Shown here: positions 13,540-24,442 of the stretch, piece by piece
Numbering within the stretch: position 1 is the stretch's first letter
How the letters are laid out: the number at the start of each line of letters is the position of its first letter
NCBI RefSeq assembly: GCF_052324685.1
Contig: NC_135228.1
Coordinates: forward strand, 12,281,027-12,345,026
Length of the DNA stretch: 64,000 bases
Origin: Brachyhypopomus gauderio
Lineage: Eukaryota > Chordata > Actinopteri > Gymnotiformes > Hypopomidae
Direction: 5' to 3'
Program-made: the position numbers and the translations under genes
The notes under the pieces: model-generated
What the model saw: the letters and a program-made list of their open reading frames with translations, nothing else
Database searches by the model: none
What the model was told of the DNA's origin: nothing

Positions 13540-13703
13540 GAACCACCGATTTGCATACATTTCTATATTATTAAGCCACAAAAGTGTCGTTATGTAACTA
13601 ATAATCATAAAATCAAACAAAAAAAAAAGTATTTACACAACATGTATGTAAAATAGTTTAAAATAAAAATAATTTGTAATTGCTGTCCATCACATGCCAA
13701 GCC

Positions 13704-14041
13704 TGTCACGTTGAGGACCCCGGCCCCTCCCTTTTGGGCGTGTGTTAACGTTGTCCACGTGCTTTGTCTGCGTCAGTGGAGCTCCGTGGTTATGGTTATG
13801 TCGTGTGATAATCTGTCTCACCTGTGAATCGTCTCGTAATCACATGGGGCTAATGTGGTTTGTCTATTTAATGTGCGCTCGCGCAGTGTCCTGTGCTCGT
13901 CGTTGTCTAAGTTTACACGTCTGTGTTAATGTGTCAGTGTTACCTGTGCGCTAGACAGCGCTATTGCATAAATAAATGTATAGTGACGTATGCCGCAAGA
14001 AGGATTCGTGTCTCGTCCTTGCCGCCGCACCCAACGTCACA
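13704..14041 (+). mobile_element. Solo LTR (TGTCACG family), 338 bp
   Basis: It begins TGTCACGTTGAGG and ends CCCAACGTCACA. The TSD AAGCC is at 13699-13703 and 14042-14046. It contains a TATTTAA box and AATAAA. It is the same family as 49523-49861 and as the LTR split by the insertion at 57576. Confidence 0.92.
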
Positions 14042-14106
14042 AAGCCTACCTATAAATAGGCAATTAACCTATTTTAATAAACTTTAGAAGCAATCAAGCA
14101 GCAAGC

Positions 14107-14843
14107 ATGACAAACCGACCACACAAACCAATTTTTTCTCCAGAGGAACTAACTCAAATGCTGGAAGAAATAGAAGAAAATAAGAGTATTCTATTCTCCA
14201 AAACTCGAGGAAGCTCAACAATTAAAGAAAAAAAAACAGAAATGGGAAGAAATAGCCCAGAAAATAAGTGCCTGCAGTGCATACCAGAGATCTGCAATGG
14301 ACATATGAAAAAAATTGCATGACTTCGCTAGTCATGCTAAAAGAAAGGGAGCAGAACTTAGGAAAGAGAGGGCTAAGACTGGTGGGAGTCAGTCATCTAT
14401 AACAGCCCTCACACCAGAAGAGGAAAAAGCCCTGGGAATACTGGGCCCAACTGCAACCCAAGGCATCACTGAGGGGATAGATGTAGCCTCAAGTGAGTTC
14501 CCAACTACCCCACCTCAACCTGCATCCCCTGTGCAACCTTCCTCCCTGCAACAGTCCTGTCCCATCTCCTGGTCCTTCCTCTGCACAACGTATCCAAAGG
14601 CCTGCTCCTGACAATGAATGTAGATGCAGCAAGGAGTTAATTTCTATAGAAAAGCAAAGGCTGCAGATAGAAAAAGAGCGTCTGCAGCTAAAACAGGAAA
14701 AGATGCAACAGAGGGAGAGGCACCATATGGAACTGGTGGAACTGAAGAGGACCAAACTTGAGATAATGTCCAAACAACTCTCAGTGGCTGAGTTTCAGGT
14801 ATCCAGGCCCTCAATTTCTGTGCCAATCATATTGCCAAACTGA
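14107..14843 (+). pseudogene. Harbinger SANT/Myb-like DNA-binding ORF, frameshifted
   Basis: Second gene of the Harbinger element. The segment from 14107 reads as a SANT/Myb-like domain start (FSPEELTQMLEEIEENKSIL), then shifts frame near 14230. The frame at 14315 gives HAKRKGAELRKERAK, and that from 14600 gives a coiled-coil end rich in Glu, Lys and Gln (LISIEKQRLQIEKERLQLKQ). At least two frameshifts make it non-functional as it stands. In intact elements this protein carries the transposase into the nucleus and binds the ends. Confidence 0.7.
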
Positions 14844-16012
14844 ACAAGGTAAGATACTTTGCCATGTAACAATAGTGAATGTAAATGAAAGTTACTGATC
14901 ACTGATATATAAAAAAAACTAATCAAACTCTAAAAGTTAATTTATTATATCTAATTTTTCAAATCCTTTAGTTTCATCAATGTTTTTCTTCCAGACTCCA
15001 GTTCTACTCACACAGACACTATATAGAAGGTGCACAGACAAGGATTTTTTTTTCTATTTTATTTAATTCCTCCTTCCTTATTCCTCCCTCTAATTGTTGC
15101 ATGTAATTAGTGGCAGAGGTGGGACCAAGTCAGTGTTTTGCAAGTCTCAAGTAAGTCCAAGTCTTTATCCTCAAGTCCCGAGTCAAGTCTCAAGCAAAGA
15201 CAGTCAACTCAAGTCAAGTCTCGAGTCAAGTCTCAAGCAAAGACAGTCAAGTCAAGTCAAGTCTCGAGTCAAGACAGGCAACAGTCAAGTCAAGTCCCAA
15301 GTCTGAAACTTGGAATTTCAAGTCCTTTCGAGTCTTTTTTTTTTTTTTAACCAATGTTGCAGGTATATTTTAAATGTAAATAATAGACATGTGTTCTTTT
15401 TAAAATCTGTATTCTCCTCAAATCTTGATAAAACATGTGCAACTGAAAACACGAAGTATAAAAAAAAATTTTTATTACACCTCTTTATTGCACAGTTCAA
15501 TTTGTTAAAATTAGCTGCAAAAATATTCATACTTTAAACTACAATTTTCCAGAAATAAATATTCTGTGAAAAAGTCATAAGTAGAACTCCATCTTCAAAT
15601 AAAAAGTGCTGATATTTTCACAGTACAATACAAAGAACCATAACAGCATTTTTCCCTCTCTTCTCTTATCTGGTTTCTTGGAGAACATGTGTCTCCATGT
15701 GTGAGTGACACAAGACAAACAAATATAAGAACTGAACAATTAACAGGAATCTGCAACTTTAGACATTTCAGTAAACTATTCTGCATTGCATTTGCAAAAG
15801 ACCAAACTGGCCAAAAGTCTGTAGGCTATGTCATTTGTGCACGATGAGGCCGTAGAATGATGTCCCCATAGCTGAAAACTCATTCTACTTTTGTCAATAT
15901 ATTTTTTTCTCGACGTAGATGTCTTCAAATACACAATCCATGCTGAGATAGAACTGGATATGATGGTGACAGAGAGAGGCTCTCTTCCCCGAGTTCAGAT
16001 ACAGAACCCAGG

Positions 16013-16262
16013 TTTGCCAACTCTCACGCATTGAGCGTGAGACACACGCATTTGACTGTCTTCACACGCTCACACGCCACACTTCCGATATCTCACGCCG
16101 AAAAAAAAATCTAGTTTATTTACCTCTGATCCATATCTATGATTCAATGAGTTACTAGTTCGCTCTGGCACCAACCACTGGCGATCGATCGATCGCGATA
16201 TAATACTTAATTTGTGTCCATTTTACACCCCGCCCGGTAACAATTCACGTTCGCTGACCCCC
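16013..16262 (+). mobile_element. GGGTTGCCAAC MITE, right end missing
   Basis: It shares with the reference copy the GTTTGCCAACTCTCACGCAT start and the TAGTTTATTTACCTCTGATC block, and shows the GGCGATCGATCGATCGCGAT core. It lacks the right terminal repeat. Confidence 0.8.
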
Positions 16263-16290
16263 CCATTTGATTGGTTGTGCTGCAGCTCAT

Positions 16291-16291
<1 letters not shown>

Positions 16292-16368
<77 letters not shown>
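16292..16368. repeat. (CA)n microsatellite
   Basis: About 77 bp of pure CA repeats. Histidine/threonine and valine/cysteine frames through it are repeat artefacts. Confidence 0.98.
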
Positions 16369-16370
<2 letters not shown>

Positions 16371-16803
16371 ACAGAGTGTGGAAAAGCAGAGGACCGGTCT
16401 GCGTCAAAAGGACGGAAATGAAATTAATGGGGCGTACTTTATAAATATTAATATGCGCTTTAAAATTTAGATTTGGGGTAAAAAAAATCAAGTCTTTGCA
16501 AGTAAACAGGTTCAAGTCCAATTCAAGTCCCAAGTTATTGGTGTAAAAGTCCAAGTCAAGTCTAAGTCTCTGAATATTTTCTCAAGTCAAGTCAAAAGTC
16601 TTAATATTAATGACTCGAGTCTGACTCGAGTCCAAGTCATGTGACTCGAGTCCCCACCTCTGATTAGTGGAGTCAAATAAAATACTTTGAAAAGCATAAC
16701 TTGTACCCAATGAATGCCTTGGAGTCTGATACATTCCTAAGAAACACGCACAAACACGGGTCACAAATGTAAAAAATGTATCCCAAATTTTATTTTCAGG
16801 AAC

Positions 16804-17767
16804 TTAACTGAAAACAGCCCTAATCATTTGCATTCGCACTGCCAAGCCTGCCTGGTAATGTCCTTCTCTCCCAATTCCTGGTAAGATGGCAGGAATGTGT
16901 ACGTCTCCTCTGTCCTCATCTTCTTCATCTTCCTCAATGTCCCCATCAGGAACGTGCATGCCAGCCTGCACTGCAATGTTATGAAGCATAGCACATACAA
17001 CAATTATGGCACAGCTTTGTGCTGGTGAATACCGAAGCCCCCCTGATGACTTATGAAGGCACGGAAAATGCATTTTCCAAATGCCCAACGCTCGCTCCAC
17101 AACACTGCGTGTTCTCCGGTGTGCCATGTTGTAGTTCTCTTCAGCCTCTGTCTGGGAGTTCAAGACAGGAGTTAGTAAATAGGTGCAGAGTGGATAACCA
17201 CTGTCACTCAGCACATGTCCACCAGCAAACGTACCCTCAGTTGCCATCTGACATACTCCTGAGTTTGACCAAATGAAAGAGTCATGAGTACATCCTGGCC
17301 ACTTAGCCACAATGTCTGTGAAGACTCCTTGGTGGTTGCATACCACTTGAACGTTTAGTGCAGAGAAGCCTTTACAACAGGTGTAGTTAGGGCTCATGAG
17401 GCTGGGCGTGTGTATGGGGATCAGTGTGCCATCCACTACACCAACAATTCCAGGAATAGCTGCAATTGCATGAAAACCGATTTTGGTTTCTTGTAATGCA
17501 TCACTTGTTTGTGGAAATTTTATGTATGTTGGTGCATGGCACAGAAGAGCTTTAGTCACAGCATGCACACATTTACACACAGCAGCTTTACTTAGGCCGT
17601 AGGCATCACCAAGAGTCTGCTGAAATCCACCACTGGCATAAAAACTAAGCACTGTCAGTAGCTGAATGGTGGGACTGAGGGCAAAATGTCTTCTAGTGCC
17701 TCTTGTTAACTCCTCCTGTATGAGACCAAGGAGAGCCATGATCTCCTCTCTAGGCAGGCGGTATCTG
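16804..17767 (-). CDS. HARBI1-like transposase (DDE nuclease), intact 311-codon exon
   Basis: Catalytic nuclease of the surrounding Harbinger element. The exon is open from at least 17739 (MALLGLIQEELTRGTRRHFA) to the stop at 16804. A DDE_4-type fold is indicated by GIVGVVDGTLIPIH (Asp103), WPGCTHDSF (Asp153), LSDSGYPL (Asp179) and NMAHRRTRSVVERALG (Glu215), followed by an SPAQSCAIIVVCAMLHN helix and an acidic tail. Upstream, the frame continues as RYRLPREEI before ATG 17739, with a plausible acceptor at 17767, so the true protein probably begins in an earlier exon. The reading frame is undamaged, unlike the partner SANT ORF. It is a transposon gene, not the host HARBI1. Confidence 0.85.
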
Positions 17768-18128
17768 TCACACAGTCAATCATATGCGCAGTATTGAACT
17801 AAGGACGTGGATCTAATTTATGTGACGCAATTACGCTTTCAAAAGTAGCCTACATTTAACTGTTCGTGGATTTATGTTTGTAGTTCGGAGCGTTTTTAAA
17901 GGGATAATCAGCGGCCTCTATCTTTTTTCAGACAGAACTGCGCGTGAACTTCAGGTTAAGAACAACTTAGCAAGTTACGACAGGGTCAGATCACTCGTAG
18001 ATTTACGAACGAGGTTAAGTACGACATGGGTTACGAAGACTTTTGTGAAACCGGCGTAAATTTAAGAACGTTCGTAAGAACGAGGTTACGAAGTACTTAG
18101 CGCTAAGAACATTTTGGGAAACTCACCC

Positions 18129-18597
18129 CTGGTTTGTTCACAACAGAAGTAAACTTAACAATAAAACCTCTATTCTTAATTAAATAAATCAAATACCCAG
18201 TCTGGTAGACATTCAGGAACTTCAGGTATTTTCTTAAATAATGTTTATATCACCACCTTGAAAATGCTCATTTTTCTTCGGCTTGCTCCTGACTCGCCAT
18301 TTCTGCCTCTTCTCCGTTTGTGTCATGTGTCACTGGTGTGCTTTGGCACGCATGTAAAAACACTGGCTCTGATTGGCTACCACAACGCTGCCTTAGCCAA
18401 TCGCTTACTGACTTGTTAAGTTAAACAGGTATTACACCAAGAACTGTGACCTATCGAGATCTGTGACTCCTCACTAGCCTGGGCAGGGGTCCGCTTGGAT
18501 TACTGTTAGTATATCAATATATAGTAACTCACCGCTTTTAATGACCAGTAACGTCAACCGCGTTGTAACGACAGGAAAAGTAATTAATTTAGTGACG
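18129..18597. mobile_element. Right part of the old hAT-like element
   Basis: Continues the sequence interrupted by the Harbinger insertion. AGTAACTCACCGCTTTTAA and GTAACGTCAACCGCGTTGTA near 18530-18570 match the style of the right end of CAGTGTTGGG elements. Its terminal repeat is not seen, and the 18598 repeat begins at the break. Confidence 0.5.
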
Positions 18598-18900
18598 CTG
18601 TGGCGACGCTAGCTGTCGTTAGCGTACCACCGCTAGCTAGTTTCGATTCATTCCTTTGATGCCCTCATGCGCGTTGTTTACATATTGGGCTTCCGAGGAA
18701 CACGGAGCTGTAAACCTTATTTTGTTGGAAATTTTGCTTAAGAAGTTATCTTGTACAGATATTATTGTTTATTGCGTTTCTAAAGCTGTACTGTCGTCTC
18801 CATTTTTTTTTAATTGCAGTTAATTAGGAGAGGAAACTAATTTTTTTCGGAGGTGGGAGCGGGCTCAGGTATAATGGTCACGGTTCGCTACTGACGTACA
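18598..18900 (+). repeat. 300-bp dispersed repeat, copy 1
   Basis: The sequence from TGGCGACGCTAGCTGTCG to GGTCACGGTT is the reverse complement, with scattered changes, of 52940-53238. It includes a gene-start-like stretch (TTTACATATTGGGCTTCCGA) and an oligo-T/oligo-A core. Family not recognised. Confidence 0.8.
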
Positions 18901-19354
18901 TACATACACGACTGGGGCAAGAGCAAGAGCAAATTTGTAGTGAAGGTTTCCAGAAACAGGACGTCTCGGCTCGGAGGTTTATCATTAGCTATTACTCTTT
19001 ACGTTCCCATAATCAGTTAGCAATCGATGGCAGGTTAGGATTAGAGGATTAGAGAAAACAACATTTACCACAAGCTTTATCGCACCTGTTGATATGTATC
19101 TAGGTTAGATCGTTTGCTAGCTAGCTAACTGCCTCAGTCCAAGAAAAAACAGGATAACCATCCTGCCTAAGCTAGATCGCTGGCTAATTTTAGAAAACTA
19201 ATAATTTTAATAATTTATACTTATAATGTAATAATTTTAAAACTAATAAACCTTTAATACCTAATACCTCTAATGCTTAAATATATAGTAGTTAAATATA
19301 ATATTTCGCTCATTAACATTATTGATCTTTGATCACTTCTTCTTTGCTTTCAGG

Positions 19355-19490
19355 AACTCGTATGTGGAGGCTGAAGTATGAGAAGGAGCACCACCCTGCT
19401 GCAGAATTTGCAGAATCAAACTTGACTGCTTTCTGGGTCAAACTTGGGTCCATGTGGGTTCCAACTGGTTTCCTGCAGTATTTACAGTGA
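19355..19490 (+). other. Possible exon-like open stretch, unidentified
   Basis: After CTTTCAG at 19346-19352 a frame reads TRMWRLKYEKEHHPAAEFAE and stays open to a stop near 19490. The composition looks coding, but no family is recognised and no partner exon was found. It lies between a dispersed repeat and a Tc1 remnant, so it may be transposon sequence. Confidence 0.25.
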
Positions 19491-19509
19491 TTAAGATGCA
19501 GTTCAATGG

Positions 19510-20220
19510 ATGATTAATCAGAAAAATCAACCTTCTGCCACTTTTCTAGTGTCCATCCTTTGTGTAAGCTGTGGGCCTTGGCAAATGCAACATGATTGTT
19601 TTGTTGTTTTCTGTTTAATGCTGGTTTCTGAGCACCAATTTGAACATGGAGACCATTGCGTGGAAGAATTCGACAAACAGTTCTTGTAGATATATTCTGG
19701 AGACCAGTTCCTATGTAGCTCCACTGCAGTTGAAAAAGGCCCCGGACTGTCGAAGTAACAAACGCTCCTCTCAAACAGTTGTCTTACGTGGTCTGCCTGA
19801 CCTGGGCTTGTCATGAACATCACCAGTTTCTTATCCTTTCCACTTGACATTTGGATACATTAAAGATGTCTACCACCTCAGCAGCAGACTTGGTCTTCAA
19901 GGTCTTGATGATCAGCACTTTGGTTTGAGGTTGAATCTTTGGCATTTTGTGAGAGGTCAGACTGCACTTCATATGAATGGTGTGCTGGGGATATTTTTAT
20001 GCACACCTGGGAATGTGTTGATTACATTATTTGTCCCAGGTGAAGCTCTAATCTAGTCCTTCAGACATTGTTCAGGGCTTCACACACAGACTGGCACTCA
20101 TGGCAATTAGAATACTCAGCACTGAATGGCTGGACCTTTGAGGGTTTTAAAGGAGAGGGGTAATGTGCAACAGATGTGCTTAACTAAAGAGGGTGTGTCA
20201 ATATGCTAGTGACTGAGAAC
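19510..20220 (-). pseudogene. Tc1/mariner transposase, N-terminal half, decayed
   Basis: Two overlapping minus-strand frames share the N-terminal part of a Tc1 transposase: ISTRTVCRILPRNGLH (helix-turn-helix linker) and HVAFAKAHSLHKGWTLEKWQ (start of the catalytic domain). The copy is frameshifted and ends near 19510, before the second catalytic Asp. Confidence 0.75.
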
Positions 20221-20225
20221 CGGGG

Positions 20226-21835
20226 AGTGGTGCTGCAGAGGTCTGCCATTGTGTGTGGCCGTGTCCCCTGTGCTCAGACACTGGCATACCACAATGGTCT
20301 CCTTACCATTACCCTGATCTTTAGCTCCCTCCACAAATTCTCAACTGAATTCAAGTCAGGGCTCTGGTTGGTCCACTAGAAAACGTTTTTTTTACCGTTT
20401 TGGGTTGTAGTGGTAGTGTGTGTTGTAGTTGTAGTTTGTTGTGCTGATATATAATGGTGCAGTTTACTGTGATTAGGTTCCCAGGTCCATTAGCTGATTA
20501 ACACCACCAAATCATTAGGTACCCACCTGTCAGGGCTGGCTCCAGGGTCGTCCCGCCTGCCACCACAGGGGGGAGCTTGTGAGCCAGCTCTTCCCAAAGC
20601 AGTGGCAATTAGAGTCATTACAATCAGCAATGATGACCTGCAGCTGTCCTTACTTAACGAAGGCAGCTGCAGTGGCTCACTGCTGAGTTGTTTGTTACCA
20701 ATGCCCTGCGCATTCAGTCAGCCTCTCTATTAGGAAATGTGTTGCGATTTCCCGGGGTCTCGTCCCGGGGTCTCGTCACCCTCTCTCTCTCTCTCTCTCT
20801 TTCTCTCATTTCTATTATTCAAGTGCATTCACTCCTGTTCCGCTCTGGCCAATCTCAAGTTTTCCTTTGCTGTTTCTCTGTCTGGGTTTTGGTTATTTTG
20901 GGAAGGGTGTTGTGTTTCTTACCTTTCAAGTTAGAGAGCCAGCTACTTCCCCTGGCGTCCTTAGTTTGTTTTTTGAGTTAATTTCTTGTTGCGTTAAGTT
21001 TTCCGTGAGTCTTTAGTTTCCCTGGTTTTTCCCCATACTCTGTGTACAGAAGTAGTTATTTTCAGCACTTTTCCCGCAGTCCTTTTGGCGGAGGTTTTAG
21101 TTCAGTATTTTTCTGTGGCAAAGCACTTGGGTTTGCTTACCGCAAAATCACCCATGGTGGATTCACTCCCGAAGTTCGCCATGTTACACCACCACCATGT
21201 TTGACAGTCTAAATCACAAATTCCCTTACACCCACCACAATGTTTTACAGTGAGGATGGTGTTTTTAGGGTTTAAGGCTTCTCATTTTAAATGCCAAATC
21301 AAGCATACATCATTGTGTCCAAACAATTCAATTTTTGTTTGATCTTATCATAAAACGACCGGAATTCTTCTTCTTTGTCCAGATGAGCATTGGCCAAGTG
21401 GGCTTGTGTGTGCCTTTTCTGGAGAAGTGGCATCCTCCTTGGTCTGTGACTATGGAAGCCAGCAGAGTGCAGTGTCCGTTGAGATGTTGCCACCAGCAAA
21501 GTCCAGATTCATCAGGATGGCCTTGGTGATGATCCTTGGATTTTTTTCACCTCTTTCACTATCCTCCTTGCCAGCACAGGTGTCACTTTTGGCTTCTGAC
21601 CACGTGCTCTGAGGTTTTAATAACACTGTAGCCACTGGAACTTGAAAACATTATATGGCCCTATAGCCATTTACTGACATGTGAGCAGCCAGAATGTGCA
21701 GCTGCAGGTCCTTATTGAGCTTCTTTGTCTTAGCCATGACCACCAATTGCATCTCCTGTTGAATTCATTAAAGCAGATATTCCCAATTAATCAGGGTAAT
21801 TAGGGTGCTTTAGAATAGCTTTGACTATTTGGAAT
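20226..21835 (-). pseudogene. Second Tc1-like transposase, split by a solo LTR
   Basis: The minus strand from about 21740 reads the Tc1 N-terminus (KKLNKDLQLHILAAHMSVNG, KNPRIITKAILMNL), then RRMPLLQKRHTQAHLANAHL near 21400. The distal catalytic block [18 protein letters not shown] is at about 20330-20390. A Gypsy-type solo LTR (20528-21188) separates the halves. Several stops and frameshifts are present. Confidence 0.8.
20528..21188 (+). mobile_element. Solo LTR (TGTCAGGG family), 661 bp
   Basis: It begins TGTCAGGGCTGGCTCC and ends CGCCATGTTACA. The TSD CCACC is at 20523-20527 and 21189-21193. It holds a short (CT)n tract at about 20783-20806. It interrupts the Tc1 copy. Confidence 0.92.
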
Positions 21836-22024
21836 GGATATAAAGCTTTATATCTTTCCAAAGACTATGACAGTTTGCAAAGGGATTCACTGTACGGAGG
21901 CCACCTGCCAGGAGTTTGTAGTGGCAGTATTTCATGTTGTCCTGTTGTGAAATTGTGTTTGTCCCTCAGGTGGGCAGGGCCCATTAGGGCCCGTTTGTCT
22001 GTCTATATATGTTGTGTCTTTGTA

Positions 22025-24369
22025 CACTGAAAAAAATAAATCTGAGCAGATGTAAATGTAACAATTTTTTATTGTTAATATCACATATTTAATTATGTTT
22101 GTAACTTTACATGAATATATCTTGTTTTGAAATTTATTTACATTTGTTCAAAATACAAGATATTTACAAGATGTGTTTATGTAAATTCAACTAATCTTTC
22201 TACGTACACCCATACAACAAACTGTTTTTGTGTTGTATTTACTATTTTCCAATGACCGCGAAGTGGGAGGAGCCACTGGTTCTTTTCCTCGTTTTTCCAT
22301 ATTTCAAATTTTAACAACCATAGTACTGGCCACAGACAGTCGTGGAAACAGAGGACCTCCTGCAAGGACAAACAACATCTGACGGAAGGTAAATTTTGCA
22401 TCGTAGCATAAATAAAAATTATATAAAGCAGAAGCATTTTGTGTGTGTGTATAAACGTTAGAAAGCTACCCAGAGGCAACCTGCATAGCTAACATAGTTA
22501 CCTCAGATAGCTAACTAAGGGCGTACTCACACTAGGCACACTAGAAGCGAACCGTGCCCGAGTCCACATGAATCACAGAGCCTAGTGTGAGTACGCCCTA
22601 AACTTGTGACAGCTAGGCTACTAGCCACTGCTAAGCGACTATAAAAATACAGTGTGAAGTTCTTTCCAGTGGATTCTGGTGAGTCACAGGAATAGATCTA
22701 AGTATCCAATGGTACAATGTACTGTAGTGTTTGTCGAGTGCTCGATGAACAAACGGAGGTAAAATTCTTTTGTCATTTGTTTCATTGTGTAAGTTGAGGC
22801 TCATAGTGGCGCAAAGCTAGCATTTTGTAATTTTAGCGTGAACACGGTCATATGAGTGCTTGAAATCATTGAACATGCTTTAATTTTAATGTTGCATTTT
22901 CCATGTTTGAAAATGTAATGGAATTTTGGCTAAAAACATGGTTTTTCCACTCAAAGAAGCAGTGAGAGTGACAGTTATATTTGAATGTCTCTCCCCTCCC
23001 CCACACACGCACGCAGTACAGTACATCTCTCTCCTATACTCACTCCACAAACACACAGACTTGCATCTCTTTTCAAGCACTATGTATTTCCCTCAGGAAA
23101 TGCAAATCTAGTTAAACTATATGCTAGCTTGGTTAGCTACCAGAGCAAACCCAACCAAACTAGCATATATTTTTTAAGCATATATTAAGATAGCTAGTTA
23201 GCTGAATACACCAACAAGTTTATGTACTACACTTATTTTTCTGCTATTACCAAACACGGTATCATCTCTTTTAAAATGATGAAAAATGAACAAATCATTT
23301 TGAGTATGTGTATTTGTATAAATAAGCAATTTACTACAGCTGTAAGATGCTGGGAAATATAGAAAATAGACCTTGAAAGTGCTTTAAAACTGCTTGAATT
23401 TGACCTTGGAAAAGGAGTATGAACAGCTAAATTAACATGTTTTGTATATGTTTTTATTTTCTTTTAGAAACGGATGTAGGAGCAGACAGAGAGGTAAACC
23501 AATGGAAGATGAGCTCCTGACCTGGCGTCACGTCTGAATGATGAATCTCCCAACTATGTCCCAACTCTCTCAGATTCTCCCAGTATGCTTTCTCAGGTTC
23601 CATTACTCAGTTGTTTTTTTTTTTTTATTATGATAGTTTGTTATATTGAAGGTAGAGGGTTTGTGCCCTTGTCCTTTTATTGTTGAAGATAGAATAAAAC
23701 AATAACAAAAATAAAAACATGACTGTTCATCAGTGAGTATACATAATAAAAGTAAGTCCTTACATCAAGTTGTTTCGAGTGAACTTGCATTTCAAAATCT
23801 TCCAAAATATAAGTTGATAAAATTAAGTGATTATATTAATACCCGATGTTGTCTTGCAGGTGTTCACAGTATATACACAGTTATTGCCATTTGTCAGGAA
23901 TGGCTGTGTGCATTTATTTGTATGGTCAACACTTGGTTCCATGGAAGCCATTTTCACATGTAATGAGGACAGTTTTGGTGTACGCTTTATCTCAACATTT
24001 GTAGGGCAGATACCATGGAATGTAATGAATACGTAAAACATTTCTGTGCTTTGGACCCTGTCAGTTCACATTCTTAGCATTAGAATGTACACAAGATATC
24101 AAAACAATTCATAATTGGATTAGATATTCATCCATCCAAGTGCATCCATGCACCCAAAAACAAACATTTGAAATTCTTAAAGTTATGTACATCACACACA
24201 AAACAATGCCAAGGAACACTAAGTTGACTGGACTTGCAAAGTTATTTTTTGCACAAAGAAAATTAAGTAGTTCATACAAAGACTAGTTGTGTTTGATCTA
24301 CATAATAATCTGATGCAAAAAGTTGCCTTGATTTTTTTAAGTAGATCAAGCACCGTATTTTTATCAGTG
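22025..24369. mobile_element. DNA transposon with CACTGA ends, 2.3 kb
   Basis: The left end CACTGAAAAAAATA at 22025 and the right end TATTTTTATCAGTG at 24356-24369 are inverted and flanked by TA on both sides. The interior has exon-like pieces: a short frame MYCSVCRVLDEQTE at 22718-22759 followed by GTAAAA, and a block at 23468-23590 preceded by CTTTTAG. A smaller element (22519-22598) is nested inside. Superfamily not assigned. Confidence 0.6.
22519..22598. mobile_element. 80-bp MITE with GGGCGTACTCACACTAGGC ends
   Basis: A perfect 19-bp terminal inverted repeat encloses about 40 bp, with the TSD TAA at 22516-22518 and 22599-22601. The TAA site and G-rich end suggest a PIF/Harbinger-related MITE. 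Confidence 0.88.
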
Positions 24370-24442
24370 TACTAGTTGACTGCTGGGTATTGTGTCCTTC
24401 ATTTGCATTAGCTCATGGGGTTGAGTTTGTGCACTTTACATG

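Larger units (their letters stand above)
15114..16662 (+). mobile_element. Non-autonomous hAT element, 1.55 kb
   Basis: The ends are CAGAGGTGGGACC and GTCCCCACCTCTG, with an 8-bp TSD, ATTAGTGG, at 15106-15113 and 16663-16670. Both end regions are built of degenerate CAAGTC-type repeats (CAAGTCAAGTCTCGAGTCAA). The middle carries a partial MITE copy (16013-16262) and a long (CA)n tract. No transposase is encoded. Confidence 0.92.
13003..18128 (-). mobile_element. PIF/Harbinger DNA transposon, 5.1 kb
   Basis: The ends are inverted: GGGTGAGTTTCCC at 13003 and its reverse complement, with one extra base step, ending GAAACTCACCC at 18128. They are flanked by a 3-bp TSD, CTG, at 13000-13002 and 18129-18131. 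It carries the two genes usual for this superfamily: a HARBI1-like nuclease (minus strand, 16804-17767) and a broken SANT/Myb-like DNA-binding ORF (plus strand, 14107-14840). Three later insertions sit inside it: 13205-13539, 13704-14041 and 15114-16662. Confidence 0.88.

Noticed and set aside
15138..15350. Ser/Lys/Gln-rich frames
   Set aside because: They are translations of CAAGTC-type repeats in an hAT terminal region.
16207..16554. Open frames of His/Thr or Val/Cys
   Set aside because: They are translations of the (CA)n microsatellite.
16804..17739. Host HARBI1 gene
   Set aside because: The exon lies inside an element with terminal inverted repeats and a TSD, together with the transposon's SANT ORF, so it is a transposase.
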